Shown piece after piece: positions 18,171 through 26,054 of a stretch of 35,359 nucleotides of DNA. Source of the DNA: an uncultured Chitinophagaceae bacterium (GTDB lineage: Bacteria > Bacteroidota > Bacteroidia > Chitinophagales > Chitinophagaceae); assembly GCA_946885335.1 (NCBI GenBank), contig CAMPGG010000003.1, positions 1 through 35,359 of the forward strand, in the 5' to 3' direction. A model generated the notes under the pieces. The model was not told the origin of the DNA. It saw only the letters and a list, made by a program, of their open reading frames with translations, and ran no database searches. The stretch's first letter is position 1. The number at the start of each line of letters is the position of its first letter. Position numbers and translations under genes: made by a program.

Positions 18171-19208
18171 ATGCGAAAACTGAAAAATATAGGATTTGTG
18201 GCCGCTTGTGTTTTTTGCATGATGCCTGGCGCATTTGCACAGGATCTTCATTTTTCACAATTTTTCAATTCTCCACTAACTACCAATCCTGCCAATACAG
18301 GTTTTATTCCGGATGGTGATTATCGCCTCGGCGTAAATTACCGCAATCAATGGTCATCTGTGATGACTGTTCCATACAAAACCATGAGTGTTTTTGGTGA
18401 TGCCCAGATCTATCAAAACCCAAATGAAACGGGTTGGTTAGGTGCCGGTGGTGTTTTATTGCATGATGTGGCCGGCAGCGGAAACCTCACCAGCACAAAA
18501 GTTTACGGCTCTATTGCTTACCATCAAATGCTGGGTTATGGCAGTTTGTTAAGTGCAGGTTTTAATGTGGGCTGGGCCAATAAACGGATAAACATGAGCG
18601 GGTTAAAGTTTCCGGATCAATTTGATGGAAAATTTTTCGACAGTAAATTACCCACCAGCGTGGCGCTTGATTATACCAATATTAATTACCTGGACATACA
18701 GGCAGGCCTGAATTATGCATTTTTTCCAAACGATAATATTTATGTGAATACAGGGATTTCTGTTCATCACATTAACCAGCCAAAAGAATCTTTTTTTAAT
18801 GAATCTTCAGGCATTGATACAAGAGTTGCCAGGAGATATATTGGTTTTTTGAATGCCAGTTATAAAATGAATGATCAATGGATATTGAATCCTAATGCTT
18901 ATTATACAAACCAGGCGGGTGCTTCAGAACTTGTGCTGGGTATGAACGCCCGGTATAATTTATCAGGGGACGGAGAAAATGAACTTATTGGCGGATTGTA
19001 TTATCGGCACAATGATGCAGTAGTGCCACTGGTTGGTTTTGGCTATAAAAGTTTCATGCTTACATTTACATACGATGCTACCATATCAAACCTGCGTAAT
19101 TATAACAATACGCGGGGTGCCTACGAATTCTCGATTGTAAAACAAGGTTTATTCGATGTTTTCAGTGGTGATCGCAGGCAAACCATTTGTCCATCTTTCA
19201 GGAATTAA
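18171..19208 (+). CDS. PorP/SprF family T9SS outer membrane protein
   Basis: A 345-residue protein with a signal peptide (MRKLKNIGFVAACVFCMMPGAFA) and the family opening AQDLHFSQFFNSPLTTNPANTG, then GDYRLGVNYRNQWSSV, the hallmark of PorP/SprF (TIGR03519). The rest is alternating amphipathic strands of a 14-strand-type outer membrane barrel. SprF in Flavobacterium works with the T9SS to export and anchor the type B-CTD adhesin SprB, and such genes typically follow their cargo gene, as here (26 nt after the PKD protein). I infer it serves that protein. A large hairpin terminator follows. A second family member with the same arrangement is on the minus strand at 30.5-31.5 kb. Confidence 0.94.
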   Translation: MRKLKNIGFVAACVFCMMPGAFAQDLHFSQFFNSPLTTNPANTGFIPDGDYRLGVNYRNQWSSVMTVPYKTMSVFGDAQIYQNPNETGWLGAGGVLLHDVAGSGNLTSTKVYGSIAYHQMLGYGSLLSAGFNVGWANKRINMSGLKFPDQFDGKFFDSKLPTSVALDYTNINYLDIQAGLNYAFFPNDNIYVNTGISVHHINQPKESFFNESSGIDTRVARRYIGFLNASYKMNDQWILNPNAYYTNQAGASELVLGMNARYNLSGDGENELIGGLYYRHNDAVVPLVGFGYKSFMLTFTYDATISNLRNYNNTRGAYEFSIVKQGLFDVFSGDRRQTICPSFRN

Positions 19209-19212
19209 ACTT

Positions 19213-19248
19213 AAAATTCAGCGCCGTTTTTTCATGTTGCTGAATTTT
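19213..19248 (+). terminator. Hairpin terminator after porP/sprF-like gene
   Basis: AAAATTCAGC (19213-19222) and GCTGAATTTT (19239-19248) form a perfect 10-bp stem with a 16-nt T-rich loop, starting 5 nt after the stop codon of the PorP/SprF gene. Confidence 0.55.
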
Positions 19249-19285
19249 GCGATTTTTACCCAATTAATAATATTAAAAATTAATT

Positions 19286-20704
19286 ATGTCCCTGGTTACG
19301 GAACAAACAGCTTTCTCTATTGAACACCTTGAATCTTTTAAATCCATCATAGGAGATCGTTATGTATTTACAGATGAAGAAGCATTGAATTATTTTGCAC
19401 ATGATGAAACAGAAGATTTGCATTTTGTTCCCTCTGTGGTTTTAAAACCACGCACAGCGGAGGAGATCAGTGAAATATTAAAACTTTGTAATCAACATAA
19501 AATTGCTGTTACACCACGGGGTGGTGGCACAGGATTAAGCGGAGGTGCTTTACCTCATTTAGGTGGTGTGGTCATTTCAACGGAGCGATTGAATGAGATC
19601 ATCACGATTGATGAAAGAAACCTCCAGGTAATTACAGAACCCGGAGTTATTACGGAAGTTTTGCAGGATGCGGTGAAAGAAAAAGGTTTGTTTTATCCGC
19701 CCGATCCAAGCAGCAGGGGTACATGTTTTATCGGCGGAAATGTTGCAGAAAACAGTGGTGGTCCAAAAGCGGTGAAATATGGCGTGGTTAAGGATTATGT
19801 GTTGAACCTGGAAATGGTGTTGCCTACAGGAGAAATTATCTGGACCGGGGCCAATGTGTTGAAAAATGCAACCGGTTATAATCTCACCCAATTAGTAGTA
19901 GGCAGTGAAGGTACTTTGGGCATCGTAACGAAAGTTGTTCTGAAATTAATTCCATTACCGAAATATGATTTGCTGATGCTGGTTCCTTTCCGGTCCGCCG
20001 AAAAAGCATGCGCAGCTGTCAGTGCCATTTTCATGGCAGGTTATACGCCCAGTGCACTCGAATTCATGGAACGGGATGCACTCGAATGGGTAAGTCGTTT
20101 TATGGATAGTACAACGGTTATTATTGAAGATGATGTTAAAGCACATTTGTTGATTGAAGCGGATGGCAATAATTTGGATGTTTTGATGCAGGAGATGGAA
20201 GGTATTGCTGCCATTGTTTCTGAATTTGATTGTGGCGAAATTCTTTTTGCTGATGATGCGCAACAGAAAGCAGAGTTGTGGAAGTTGCGTCGCAGGGTAG
20301 GCGAAGCAGTTAAATCTCATTCCATTTACAAAGAAGAAGATACAGTCGTTCCCCGGGCTGAGTTACCCGTTTTATTAAATGGTGTAAAAGATATTGGTCG
20401 TAAGTATGGTTTTCATTCTGTTTGTTATGGTCATGCAGGTGATGGTAACCTGCATGTGAATATTATACGTGGCGAATTATCGGAAGAAGAATGGAATGGC
20501 AGTTTGAAAGATGGAATAAGAGAAATTTTTCAGTTGGTGAAAACCCTGGGCGGAACAATCAGCGGTGAGCATGGCATTGGTTTGGTACAGAAAGAATACC
20601 TGCCTATTATTTTTGATGAAAACCAAATGCGTTTGATGAAAGCCATTAAGCGGGTTTTTGATCCAAATAATATATTGAATGCGGGTAAAATTTTTGATGC
20701 ATAA
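19286..20704 (+). CDS. FAD-linked oxidase, GlcD / D-lactate dehydrogenase type
   Basis: A 472-residue flavoprotein of the VAO/PCMH family. The FAD-binding half has TPRGGGTGLSGGALP (pyrophosphate loop), YPPDPSSRGTCFIGGNVAENSGG and VVGSEGTLGIVTKV. The C-terminal substrate domain has CYGHAGDGNLHVNII (H383 region) and SGEHGIG (426-432), and ends with the FDPNNILNAGKIF signature of GlcD/Dld-type 2-hydroxyacid dehydrogenases. The likely reaction is oxidation of glycolate, D-lactate or a related D-2-hydroxyacid to the keto acid with transfer to the electron transport chain; the exact substrate cannot be read. There are no GlcE/GlcF partner genes next to it, so it may act alone. The start at ATG 19286 is the only reasonable one. 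Confidence 0.93.
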   Translation: MSLVTEQTAFSIEHLESFKSIIGDRYVFTDEEALNYFAHDETEDLHFVPSVVLKPRTAEEISEILKLCNQHKIAVTPRGGGTGLSGGALPHLGGVVISTERLNEIITIDERNLQVITEPGVITEVLQDAVKEKGLFYPPDPSSRGTCFIGGNVAENSGGPKAVKYGVVKDYVLNLEMVLPTGEIIWTGANVLKNATGYNLTQLVVGSEGTLGIVTKVVLKLIPLPKYDLLMLVPFRSAEKACAAVSAIFMAGYTPSALEFMERDALEWVSRFMDSTTVIIEDDVKAHLLIEADGNNLDVLMQEMEGIAAIVSEFDCGEILFADDAQQKAELWKLRRRVGEAVKSHSIYKEEDTVVPRAELPVLLNGVKDIGRKYGFHSVCYGHAGDGNLHVNIIRGELSEEEWNGSLKDGIREIFQLVKTLGGTISGEHGIGLVQKEYLPIIFDENQMRLMKAIKRVFDPNNILNAGKIFDA

Positions 20705-20733
20705 CAATTAATAAGGAATTTAAATAAGTTGGA

Positions 20734-21357
20734 ATGAAAAAACAGTTGATCGTTGGCGTTATATCTTTGTTATCCTTTTCTTTTATACATGCGCAGGATG
20801 AACCCGAAGAAGAATTAAAGAAAGGATTTAAAAAAGAGAATTTATTTACGGGAGGTAGTGTATCGCTTTCTTTTGGCAACAATAGTTTTTTAATAGGAGG
20901 AACACCGGTTTTTGGTTACAGTCTTACCAAATGGCTGGATGCGGGTTTATCGGCTAATTTCAATTATACCTCTTACCGTGATTATTTACAATTTGATGAC
21001 CGTTTAAGACAAACCATATATGGTCCTGGAGCATTTGTTAAAATATATCCTGTGCGTTTTTTATTTGCACAGGCGCAACTTGAACATAATTTCATTAAAC
21101 AAAAATATATCCCACCAAATAACGGAACCACTGAAACACAAAATGCGGATGCAACCAGCTTTTTAGTGGGTGCCGGTTATACAACAAACCGTAACCCCGG
21201 ATCGGGACAAAGCTTTTTTTATGTATCTATCCTGGTTGATCTGATGGACAATGAATACTCACCATACAGGGATAATGCAAACAGGATACTCCCTATTGTG
21301 CGGGCAGGAATCCAGATTCCATTATTTCAAAATGCTGACCGGTATAATGCTTATTGA
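20734..21357 (+). CDS. Small outer-membrane beta-barrel protein
   Basis: A 207-residue protein with a signal peptide (MKKQLIVGVISLLSFSFIHAQ) followed by a short acidic/basic spacer (DEPEEELKKGFKKEN) and then alternating strands such as TGGSVSLSFGNNSFLIGGTPVFGYSL, LDAGLSANFNYT and VLVDLMDNEYSPY, ending with IVRAGIQIPLF. The pattern fits an outer-membrane beta-barrel of the OmpW/OMP_b-brl type. I do not recognise a specific function. It starts 29 nt after the FAD oxidase and may be on its transcript. Its stop codon overlaps the end of the convergent LOG-family gene by 7 nt. Confidence 0.82.
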   Translation: MKKQLIVGVISLLSFSFIHAQDEPEEELKKGFKKENLFTGGSVSLSFGNNSFLIGGTPVFGYSLTKWLDAGLSANFNYTSYRDYLQFDDRLRQTIYGPGAFVKIYPVRFLFAQAQLEHNFIKQKYIPPNNGTTETQNADATSFLVGAGYTTNRNPGSGQSFFYVSILVDLMDNEYSPYRDNANRILPIVRAGIQIPLFQNADRYNAY

Positions 21358-21893
21358 TCCAGGTATGCAACCATTTCTGCCGGGTCTTTGATAACAATAA
21401 CACTTTCTTCAATTTTTTCGTAGAGGAATTTTTCCTTTTCCAAATGCTGTATATGCATGATCAGGTGATCATAAAATCCTGCAGAGTTCAGCAGGAATAT
21501 GGGTTTATTGTGAATGAATAACTGGTTCCATGTAAGTATCTCGAACAATTCATCCATTGTTCCAAAACCGCCTGGCAATATTAAAGCCGCATCACAAAGA
21601 TCATACAAGCGACGTTTGCGCATATGCATGTCATCTACAACCGTTAGTTCAGTAATGTTATCAAGCTGGTGTTCCCTGTCAACCAGCATTTTTGGAATAA
21701 CACCACGAACTTCTCCGCCATTATTCATAACACTTCCGGCAATTGCGCCCATAATGCCAACACTTCCGCCGCCATAGATCAACCTGATTTTTTTTTGTGC
21801 AAGCAATAAGCCTGTTTGTTCTGCATGTTTTAAATATATTGGATTGTTACCTGGCTTTGATCCGCAAAAAACGGCCAGCGATTTAATTTTCAT
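21351..21893 (-). CDS. LOG family (TIGR00730) phosphoribohydrolase-like protein
   Basis: A 180-residue Rossmann-fold protein. It shows VFCGSKPGNNPIY at the N-terminus, YGGGSVGIMGAIA (40-52), the MRKRR motif (91-95) and the signature PGGFGTMDELFE (107-118), with the catalytic Arg and Glu residues of the family. Homologues cleave the N-glycosidic bond of nucleoside 5'-monophosphates, which releases free bases; in plants and some bacteria the substrate is a cytokinin riboside monophosphate. Whether it makes cytokinin or acts in purine housekeeping is not shown. It is convergent with the barrel protein and divergent from the symporter, and a -7-like element lies at 21913-21920. Confidence 0.93.
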   Translation of the reverse strand: MKIKSLAVFCGSKPGNNPIYLKHAEQTGLLLAQKKIRLIYGGGSVGIMGAIAGSVMNNGGEVRGVIPKMLVDREHQLDNITELTVVDDMHMRKRRLYDLCDAALILPGGFGTMDELFEILTWNQLFIHNKPIFLLNSAGFYDHLIMHIQHLEKEKFLYEKIEESVIVIKDPAEMVAYLDQ

Positions 21894-21912
21894 ACATTTT
21901 TATTTATCTTTT

Positions 21913-21920
21913 CAAATCTA
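21913..21920 (-). promoter_or_regulatory. Possible -7 element for the LOG-family gene
   Basis: TAGATTTG on the minus strand matches TAnnTTTG perfectly and lies 19 nt before the start codon. No TTG is found 19 nt further upstream, so only half of the promoter is supported. Confidence 0.35.
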
Positions 21921-21970
21921 ATGTTTAAATCATTCGTAAAGCTTTTCTTTGCTTACTTAAAAATTCAACT

Positions 21971-23500
21971 ATGGATCCGGTCGTGTTATTTTCTTTTGTA
22001 ATTGGTTATTTCGTTCTTTTATTAGTTGTAGCATATTTCACTTCACGCAATTCAAATAACGATTCATTTTTTATCGGTAACAAAAAATCAAACTGGATGC
22101 TGGTGGCATTTGGAATGATCGGCACCTCACTTTCTGGTGTAACCTTTGTTTCCGTTCCCGGTACTGTTGGTTTAGCAGCCTTTGCTTATGGGCAAGTGGT
22201 TATTGGGTATTTGATTGGTTATATAATCATTGCTTTTGTGTTGCTGCCATTATATTACAGGCTTAACCTCACTTCAATTTATGATTACCTGAAGCAACGT
22301 TTTGGCATGATGTCTTATAAAACCGGTGCCTTGTTTTTTATTATTTCCAGGACTTTAGGCGCCACTGCACGTTTGTTTTTAGTGATCAATGTTTTGCACC
22401 TTTTTATTTTAAGAGAAATGGGTGTGCCGTTTGAAGTAACAACATTCGTTATTTTATTAATGATCATTTTATATACATTCGAAGGTGGTGTAAAGACAAT
22501 TGTTTTCACCGATACTTTACAAACCACTTTCATGTTAATCGGTTTAGTGGTTTGTATTTTCTACATCATGAATAATTTAGACATGTCATTCGGCAGTACA
22601 ATGGCTGCTTTGGATGAAAGAGGATTAACAAAAATATTCAACAGCGAACCAGGCAGTTCTTCTTATTTCCTGAAACATATACTGGGTGGTGTTTTTATAA
22701 CGGTTGGTATGACGGGTTTAGACCAGGAAATGATGCAGAAGAATATTAGTGTAAAAAATTTGAAAGATTCTCAAAAGAACATGATGACGTTTACTGTCAT
22801 CATGGTCATCGTTAATTTTCTATTCCTGTTTTTAGGTGGATTATTATACCTGTTTGCAGCAACTAAAGGAATTAATGTAGCAGCTGATGATTTGTTCCCA
22901 ACAATTGCTTTAAGCTATATGCCAACAGTGATGTCCGTTATATTTATTATCGGATTGATCTCAGCTCTTTTCCCGAGTGCTGATGGCGCATTAACGGCGC
23001 TAACTTCATCCTTTTGTATTGATATCCTGGGATTGAAAAGAAGGATGGACTGGAGTGAGAAAAAAAGAAGGACTGTCAGGTTAACCGTTCACTTCATCTT
23101 CGCTTTTATTTTCTTTTTAATGGTAGTTGGTTTTAAATTGATAAATAACAAATCGATCATTGATGTAATCCTTAAAGTGGCTGGATTTACTTATGGCCCA
23201 TTACTGGGTTTATTCAGTTTCGGAATTCTAACACGCCGGCAAATCAATGACCGGTTATCCATTGTTGTTTGTTTATTGGCACCAGCAATAATCCTGGGGA
23301 TCGATTTTATAAATAACATTGAATGGTATGAGGCGCAATTAAAGCTGGAAGGTGATTTTGTTCAAAATGTAAAAAGCATGTCAACGTCCATTTTTGGTAG
23401 TTTTAAAATCGGCTATGAGTTACTGATATATAATGGGATTTTAACTTTCCTTGGATTATTAGCGATCTCGAAAAAGCCGGAGAGCGTTAAAGCTGATTAA
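21971..23500 (+). CDS. Sodium:solute symporter (SSS family)
   Basis: A 509-residue inner-membrane transporter with about thirteen hydrophobic helices. It follows the SSS pattern: first helix VVLFSFVIGYFVLLLVVAY, then SRNSNNDSFFIGNKKSNW, then a GMIGTSLSGVTFVSVPG segment (the unwound Na+ site helix) and LISALFPSADGALTALTSSFCIDI in the eighth core helix, where the Ser/Ala-Asp-Gly stretch coordinates the second sodium. The substrate cannot be told from sequence; relatives carry sugars, sialic acid, amino acids or carboxylates. It is divergent from the LOG gene and followed by a clear intrinsic terminator, so it is probably a single-gene unit. Confidence 0.93.
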   Translation: MDPVVLFSFVIGYFVLLLVVAYFTSRNSNNDSFFIGNKKSNWMLVAFGMIGTSLSGVTFVSVPGTVGLAAFAYGQVVIGYLIGYIIIAFVLLPLYYRLNLTSIYDYLKQRFGMMSYKTGALFFIISRTLGATARLFLVINVLHLFILREMGVPFEVTTFVILLMIILYTFEGGVKTIVFTDTLQTTFMLIGLVVCIFYIMNNLDMSFGSTMAALDERGLTKIFNSEPGSSSYFLKHILGGVFITVGMTGLDQEMMQKNISVKNLKDSQKNMMTFTVIMVIVNFLFLFLGGLLYLFAATKGINVAADDLFPTIALSYMPTVMSVIFIIGLISALFPSADGALTALTSSFCIDILGLKRRMDWSEKKRRTVRLTVHFIFAFIFFLMVVGFKLINNKSIIDVILKVAGFTYGPLLGLFSFGILTRRQINDRLSIVVCLLAPAIILGIDFINNIEWYEAQLKLEGDFVQNVKSMSTSIFGSFKIGYELLIYNGILTFLGLLAISKKPESVKAD

Positions 23501-23509
23501 TAAGATTAA

Positions 23510-23541
23510 AAAAATGCCCCTTTATACAGGGGTATTTTTTT
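23510..23541 (+). terminator. Intrinsic terminator after the symporter gene
   Basis: AAAAATGCCCCT, loop of 6 nt, AGGGGTATTTTTTT. The stem has a GC core of four pairs with one G-U pair, and the A and T tracts make it work in either direction. It starts 10 nt after the symporter stop. Confidence 0.82.
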
Positions 23542-23592
23542 GCAGGATGAACTAACTTTATAAAAATTTTCAATCTGGACCTGATTAACCCA

Positions 23593-24213
23593 TTGTTACA
23601 AAAATTTGCTGAGGACTTATCTTCACCTCCTGATCCCGTTTTGCAGGAAATTGAAGATTATACTTACCAGCATCACGCTGATCCACACATGCTGAGCGGT
23701 CACCTGCAGGGAAAAGTGTTAGAAATGATCAGCCGGATGATAAACCCCAAAAGAATTTTAGAGATCGGCACCTTTACCGGTTATAGTGCACTTTGTTTAG
23801 CTAAGGGTTTATGCTCAGATGGTATTTTACATACCATTGAATTAAGAGAGGATGATGCAAACAAGGCTAAGGCATATTTTAACAAGGCCGGATTTGAAAA
23901 CAAGATAATAGTGCATACCGGAAATGCGTTAAACATAGCAGGATCGTTGAATGAAACCTGGGATCTTGTATTCCTGGATGCAGACAAACCCGGATATATT
24001 GATTATTTTAACCTCGTTTTTCCGGATCTTAGGAAAAACGGTTTTATTTTAGCCGATAACATTTTTTTTCATGGCCAGGTATTGCAGCAGGAAGTAAAGG
24101 GGAAAAATGCAAAGGCGATCATGGCGTTTAACCAGTTTATAAAAGACCGGAGTGATATTGATAAAGTGGCACTGACAATCCGTGACGGATTGTACTTGAT
24201 AAGAAAACTTTAA
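23593..24213 (+). CDS. O-methyltransferase, caffeoyl-CoA OMT-like (class I SAM)
   Basis: A 206-residue SAM-dependent methyltransferase of the Methyltransf_3 / catechol or caffeoyl-CoA OMT type. It shows MLSGHLQGKVLEMI, RILEIGTFTGYSALCLAKGL (SAM motif I), LHTIELREDD (acidic ribose-binding loop), DLVFLDADKPGYIDYF (metal-binding Asp) and FILADNIFFHGQV. It would methylate a catechol-like hydroxyl with a divalent metal; the substrate is unknown. The annotated start is TTG 23593. The frame is open back to 23551 and encodes LDLINP just before it, which resembles how relatives begin, so CTG 23575 (212 residues) is a serious alternative. No ATG is available. The next gene starts 19 nt downstream. Confidence 0.9.
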   Translation: MLQKFAEDLSSPPDPVLQEIEDYTYQHHADPHMLSGHLQGKVLEMISRMINPKRILEIGTFTGYSALCLAKGLCSDGILHTIELREDDANKAKAYFNKAGFENKIIVHTGNALNIAGSLNETWDLVFLDADKPGYIDYFNLVFPDLRKNGFILADNIFFHGQVLQQEVKGKNAKAIMAFNQFIKDRSDIDKVALTIRDGLYLIRKL

Positions 24214-24232
24214 TTAAAAATCCTTTTGAAAA

Positions 24233-25471
24233 ATGCGATCATTCTTTCTCTTCGCAATTCTGTTAATCTGCGGCTTTTGTGCAACTGCACAATCATCAGA
24301 ATTTATTAAAGATTATATAGCCCGTTACAGGGATATCGCCATTGAAGAAATGAAGCGTACGGGTGTGCCTGCCGCTATCAAACTTGCCCAGGGCATACAT
24401 GAATCTTCTGCCGGGCAAAGCGACCTGGTGTTCCGGTCAAATAATCATTTTGGTATAAAATGTAAAAGCAACTGGACCGGTGAATCTGTTTCACATACTG
24501 ATGATGCTCCAGATGAATGTTTTAGAAAATATTCCATGCCTGAAGAATCTTATAAAGATCATTCTGACTTCCTGAGAAAAAATCAGCGTTATGCATTTTT
24601 GTTTAATCTTGATCCTGCGGATTACGAGGCCTGGGCTAAAGGTTTGAAAAAGGCAGGTTATGCAACCAATCCTCGTTACCCTCAATTGATCATTAAGTTA
24701 ATTGAAGAATACGATCTGCAACATTATTCGCTTATTGCTATGGGTAAGGTGGAAGATGATAAAAAGGAATACATGGTGATGAATGATAGCCAGGGCAGCA
24801 AAGATGTTTTAACTACTCCCGTTGTACATAAGGAAAGGAATACAGGAAGAAAAGTAAATGTTATCAACCAGTTTCCTCAAGGTGTTTTTAAGATCAATGC
24901 AACGCGGGTGGTCTTCGCAAAAAAAGGAACTTCTTTCATCTCCATTGCGCAACAAAACAGGGTTCCTTTAGCAAAGTTATTTGAGTATAATGATGATATG
25001 GAAAGACAGGATGAAGTGCCTTTTGACCAATTGATTTACGTTCAGCGCAAACGTAAAACGGGTCATCATGATCATCACATAGTAGTAAGCGGTGAAACCA
25101 GTTTTGACATCGCCCAATTGTATGCTATTCGGTTAAACAACCTGCTTGAATTAAATCATTTGGAAAAAGGGATGGAGCCTGCCCCAGGTGAAAGAATATA
25201 TCTTCGGTCAAAAGCACCGGCTCAGCCAAAATTATTGGGTGCCACATTAACAAAGTATAATTACCAGGACGACAACAATAATTTCAAACAGAATGATGAA
25301 AATGAAGCAACTGGCAAAAAAGTAAAAACCCTTATCCATAATGTAAAACCCAAAGAAGGATTATATGCCATTGGCAGGCAATACGGTGTTTCAGTAAATG
25401 AACTATTGGAATGGAACAATTTAAAATCAGATGCATTACAGGTGGGCCAGCAAATTAAAATCTTACAATAA
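24233..25471 (+). CDS. Secreted glucosaminidase with three LysM domains
   Basis: A 412-residue cell-wall hydrolase. It has a signal peptide (MRSFFLFAILLICGFCATAQ) and then a glucosaminidase domain (about 25-165, GH73/FlgJ-like) with AIKLAQGIHESSAGQSDL, where E57 is the likely catalytic acid, SNNHFGIKC, and FLRKNQRY...WAKGLKKAGYATNPRYPQ. Three LysM peptidoglycan-binding modules follow, at about 220-260 (degenerate, VFAKKGTSFISIAQQNRVPLAKL), 280-325 (HHIVVSGETSFDIAQLYAIRLNNL) and 365-411 (HNVKPKEGLYAIGRQYGVSVNEL). It should cut N-acetylglucosaminyl bonds in peptidoglycan in the periplasm. Its stop is 3 nt before the hypoxanthine phosphoribosyltransferase start, so the two are surely cotranscribed, an arrangement I recall from other Bacteroidota. 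Confidence 0.93.
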   Translation: MRSFFLFAILLICGFCATAQSSEFIKDYIARYRDIAIEEMKRTGVPAAIKLAQGIHESSAGQSDLVFRSNNHFGIKCKSNWTGESVSHTDDAPDECFRKYSMPEESYKDHSDFLRKNQRYAFLFNLDPADYEAWAKGLKKAGYATNPRYPQLIIKLIEEYDLQHYSLIAMGKVEDDKKEYMVMNDSQGSKDVLTTPVVHKERNTGRKVNVINQFPQGVFKINATRVVFAKKGTSFISIAQQNRVPLAKLFEYNDDMERQDEVPFDQLIYVQRKRKTGHHDHHIVVSGETSFDIAQLYAIRLNNLLELNHLEKGMEPAPGERIYLRSKAPAQPKLLGATLTKYNYQDDNNNFKQNDENEATGKKVKTLIHNVKPKEGLYAIGRQYGVSVNELLEWNNLKSDALQVGQQIKILQ

Positions 25472-25474
25472 GCA

Positions 25475-26008
25475 ATGTCCACAATCACTATACATGACAA
25501 GCAATTTGAAACCTATATTTCAGAAAAGCAAATACTACAAAAGGTAAAGGAAATGGCTGATGCCATTAATAAGGATTACGAAGGCAAGAAACCCTTATTT
25601 ATTCCAATCCTTAATGGTGCGTTTATGTTTGCTTCTGATTTGTTCAAATGCATTTCCATACAAGCTGAAGTTAGTTTTATCAAACTGGCATCTTATAAAG
25701 GAATGAAATCATCGGGTAATATCATCACGGCCATTGGCCTTGATTATGATTTGTATGACCGGGATGTTGTGATTGTAGAAGATATAGTGGATACCGGGAA
25801 AACACTGAATGAATTTTTACCAAAATTAGAACATCAACAGCCGGCTTCTTTAAAAATTGCGGCATTATTACATAAGCCAGAAGCCACTATTTATCCATTA
25901 AACATAGCATATACAGGTTTTATTATTCCCAATAAATTTGTTGTTGGTTACGGTTTGGATTATGATGGACAGGGAAGAAATCTTAAGGAAATTTACCAGG
26001 TTGTATAA
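25475..26008 (+). CDS. hpt: Hypoxanthine phosphoribosyltransferase
   Basis: A 177-residue type I phosphoribosyltransferase of normal length for the family. The PRPP-binding loop VVIVEDIVDTGKTL has E102-D103 and the DTGKT turn (106-110). PLFIPILNGAFMFASDL is the loop I region, SFIKLASYKGMKSSG the flexible loop, and PNKFVVGYGLDYDGQGRNL the purine-binding end with the hydrophobic residue over the base and the Asp that contacts it. It salvages hypoxanthine (and probably guanine) to IMP/GMP in the cytosol. It is translated right after the glucosaminidase gene, with 3 nt between them. Confidence 0.95.
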   Translation: MSTITIHDKQFETYISEKQILQKVKEMADAINKDYEGKKPLFIPILNGAFMFASDLFKCISIQAEVSFIKLASYKGMKSSGNIITAIGLDYDLYDRDVVIVEDIVDTGKTLNEFLPKLEHQQPASLKIAALLHKPEATIYPLNIAYTGFIIPNKFVVGYGLDYDGQGRNLKEIYQVV

Positions 26009-26054
26009 AAAGTAATGATTTTTATTTTATATAAACTGGCCATAATTTATAATA

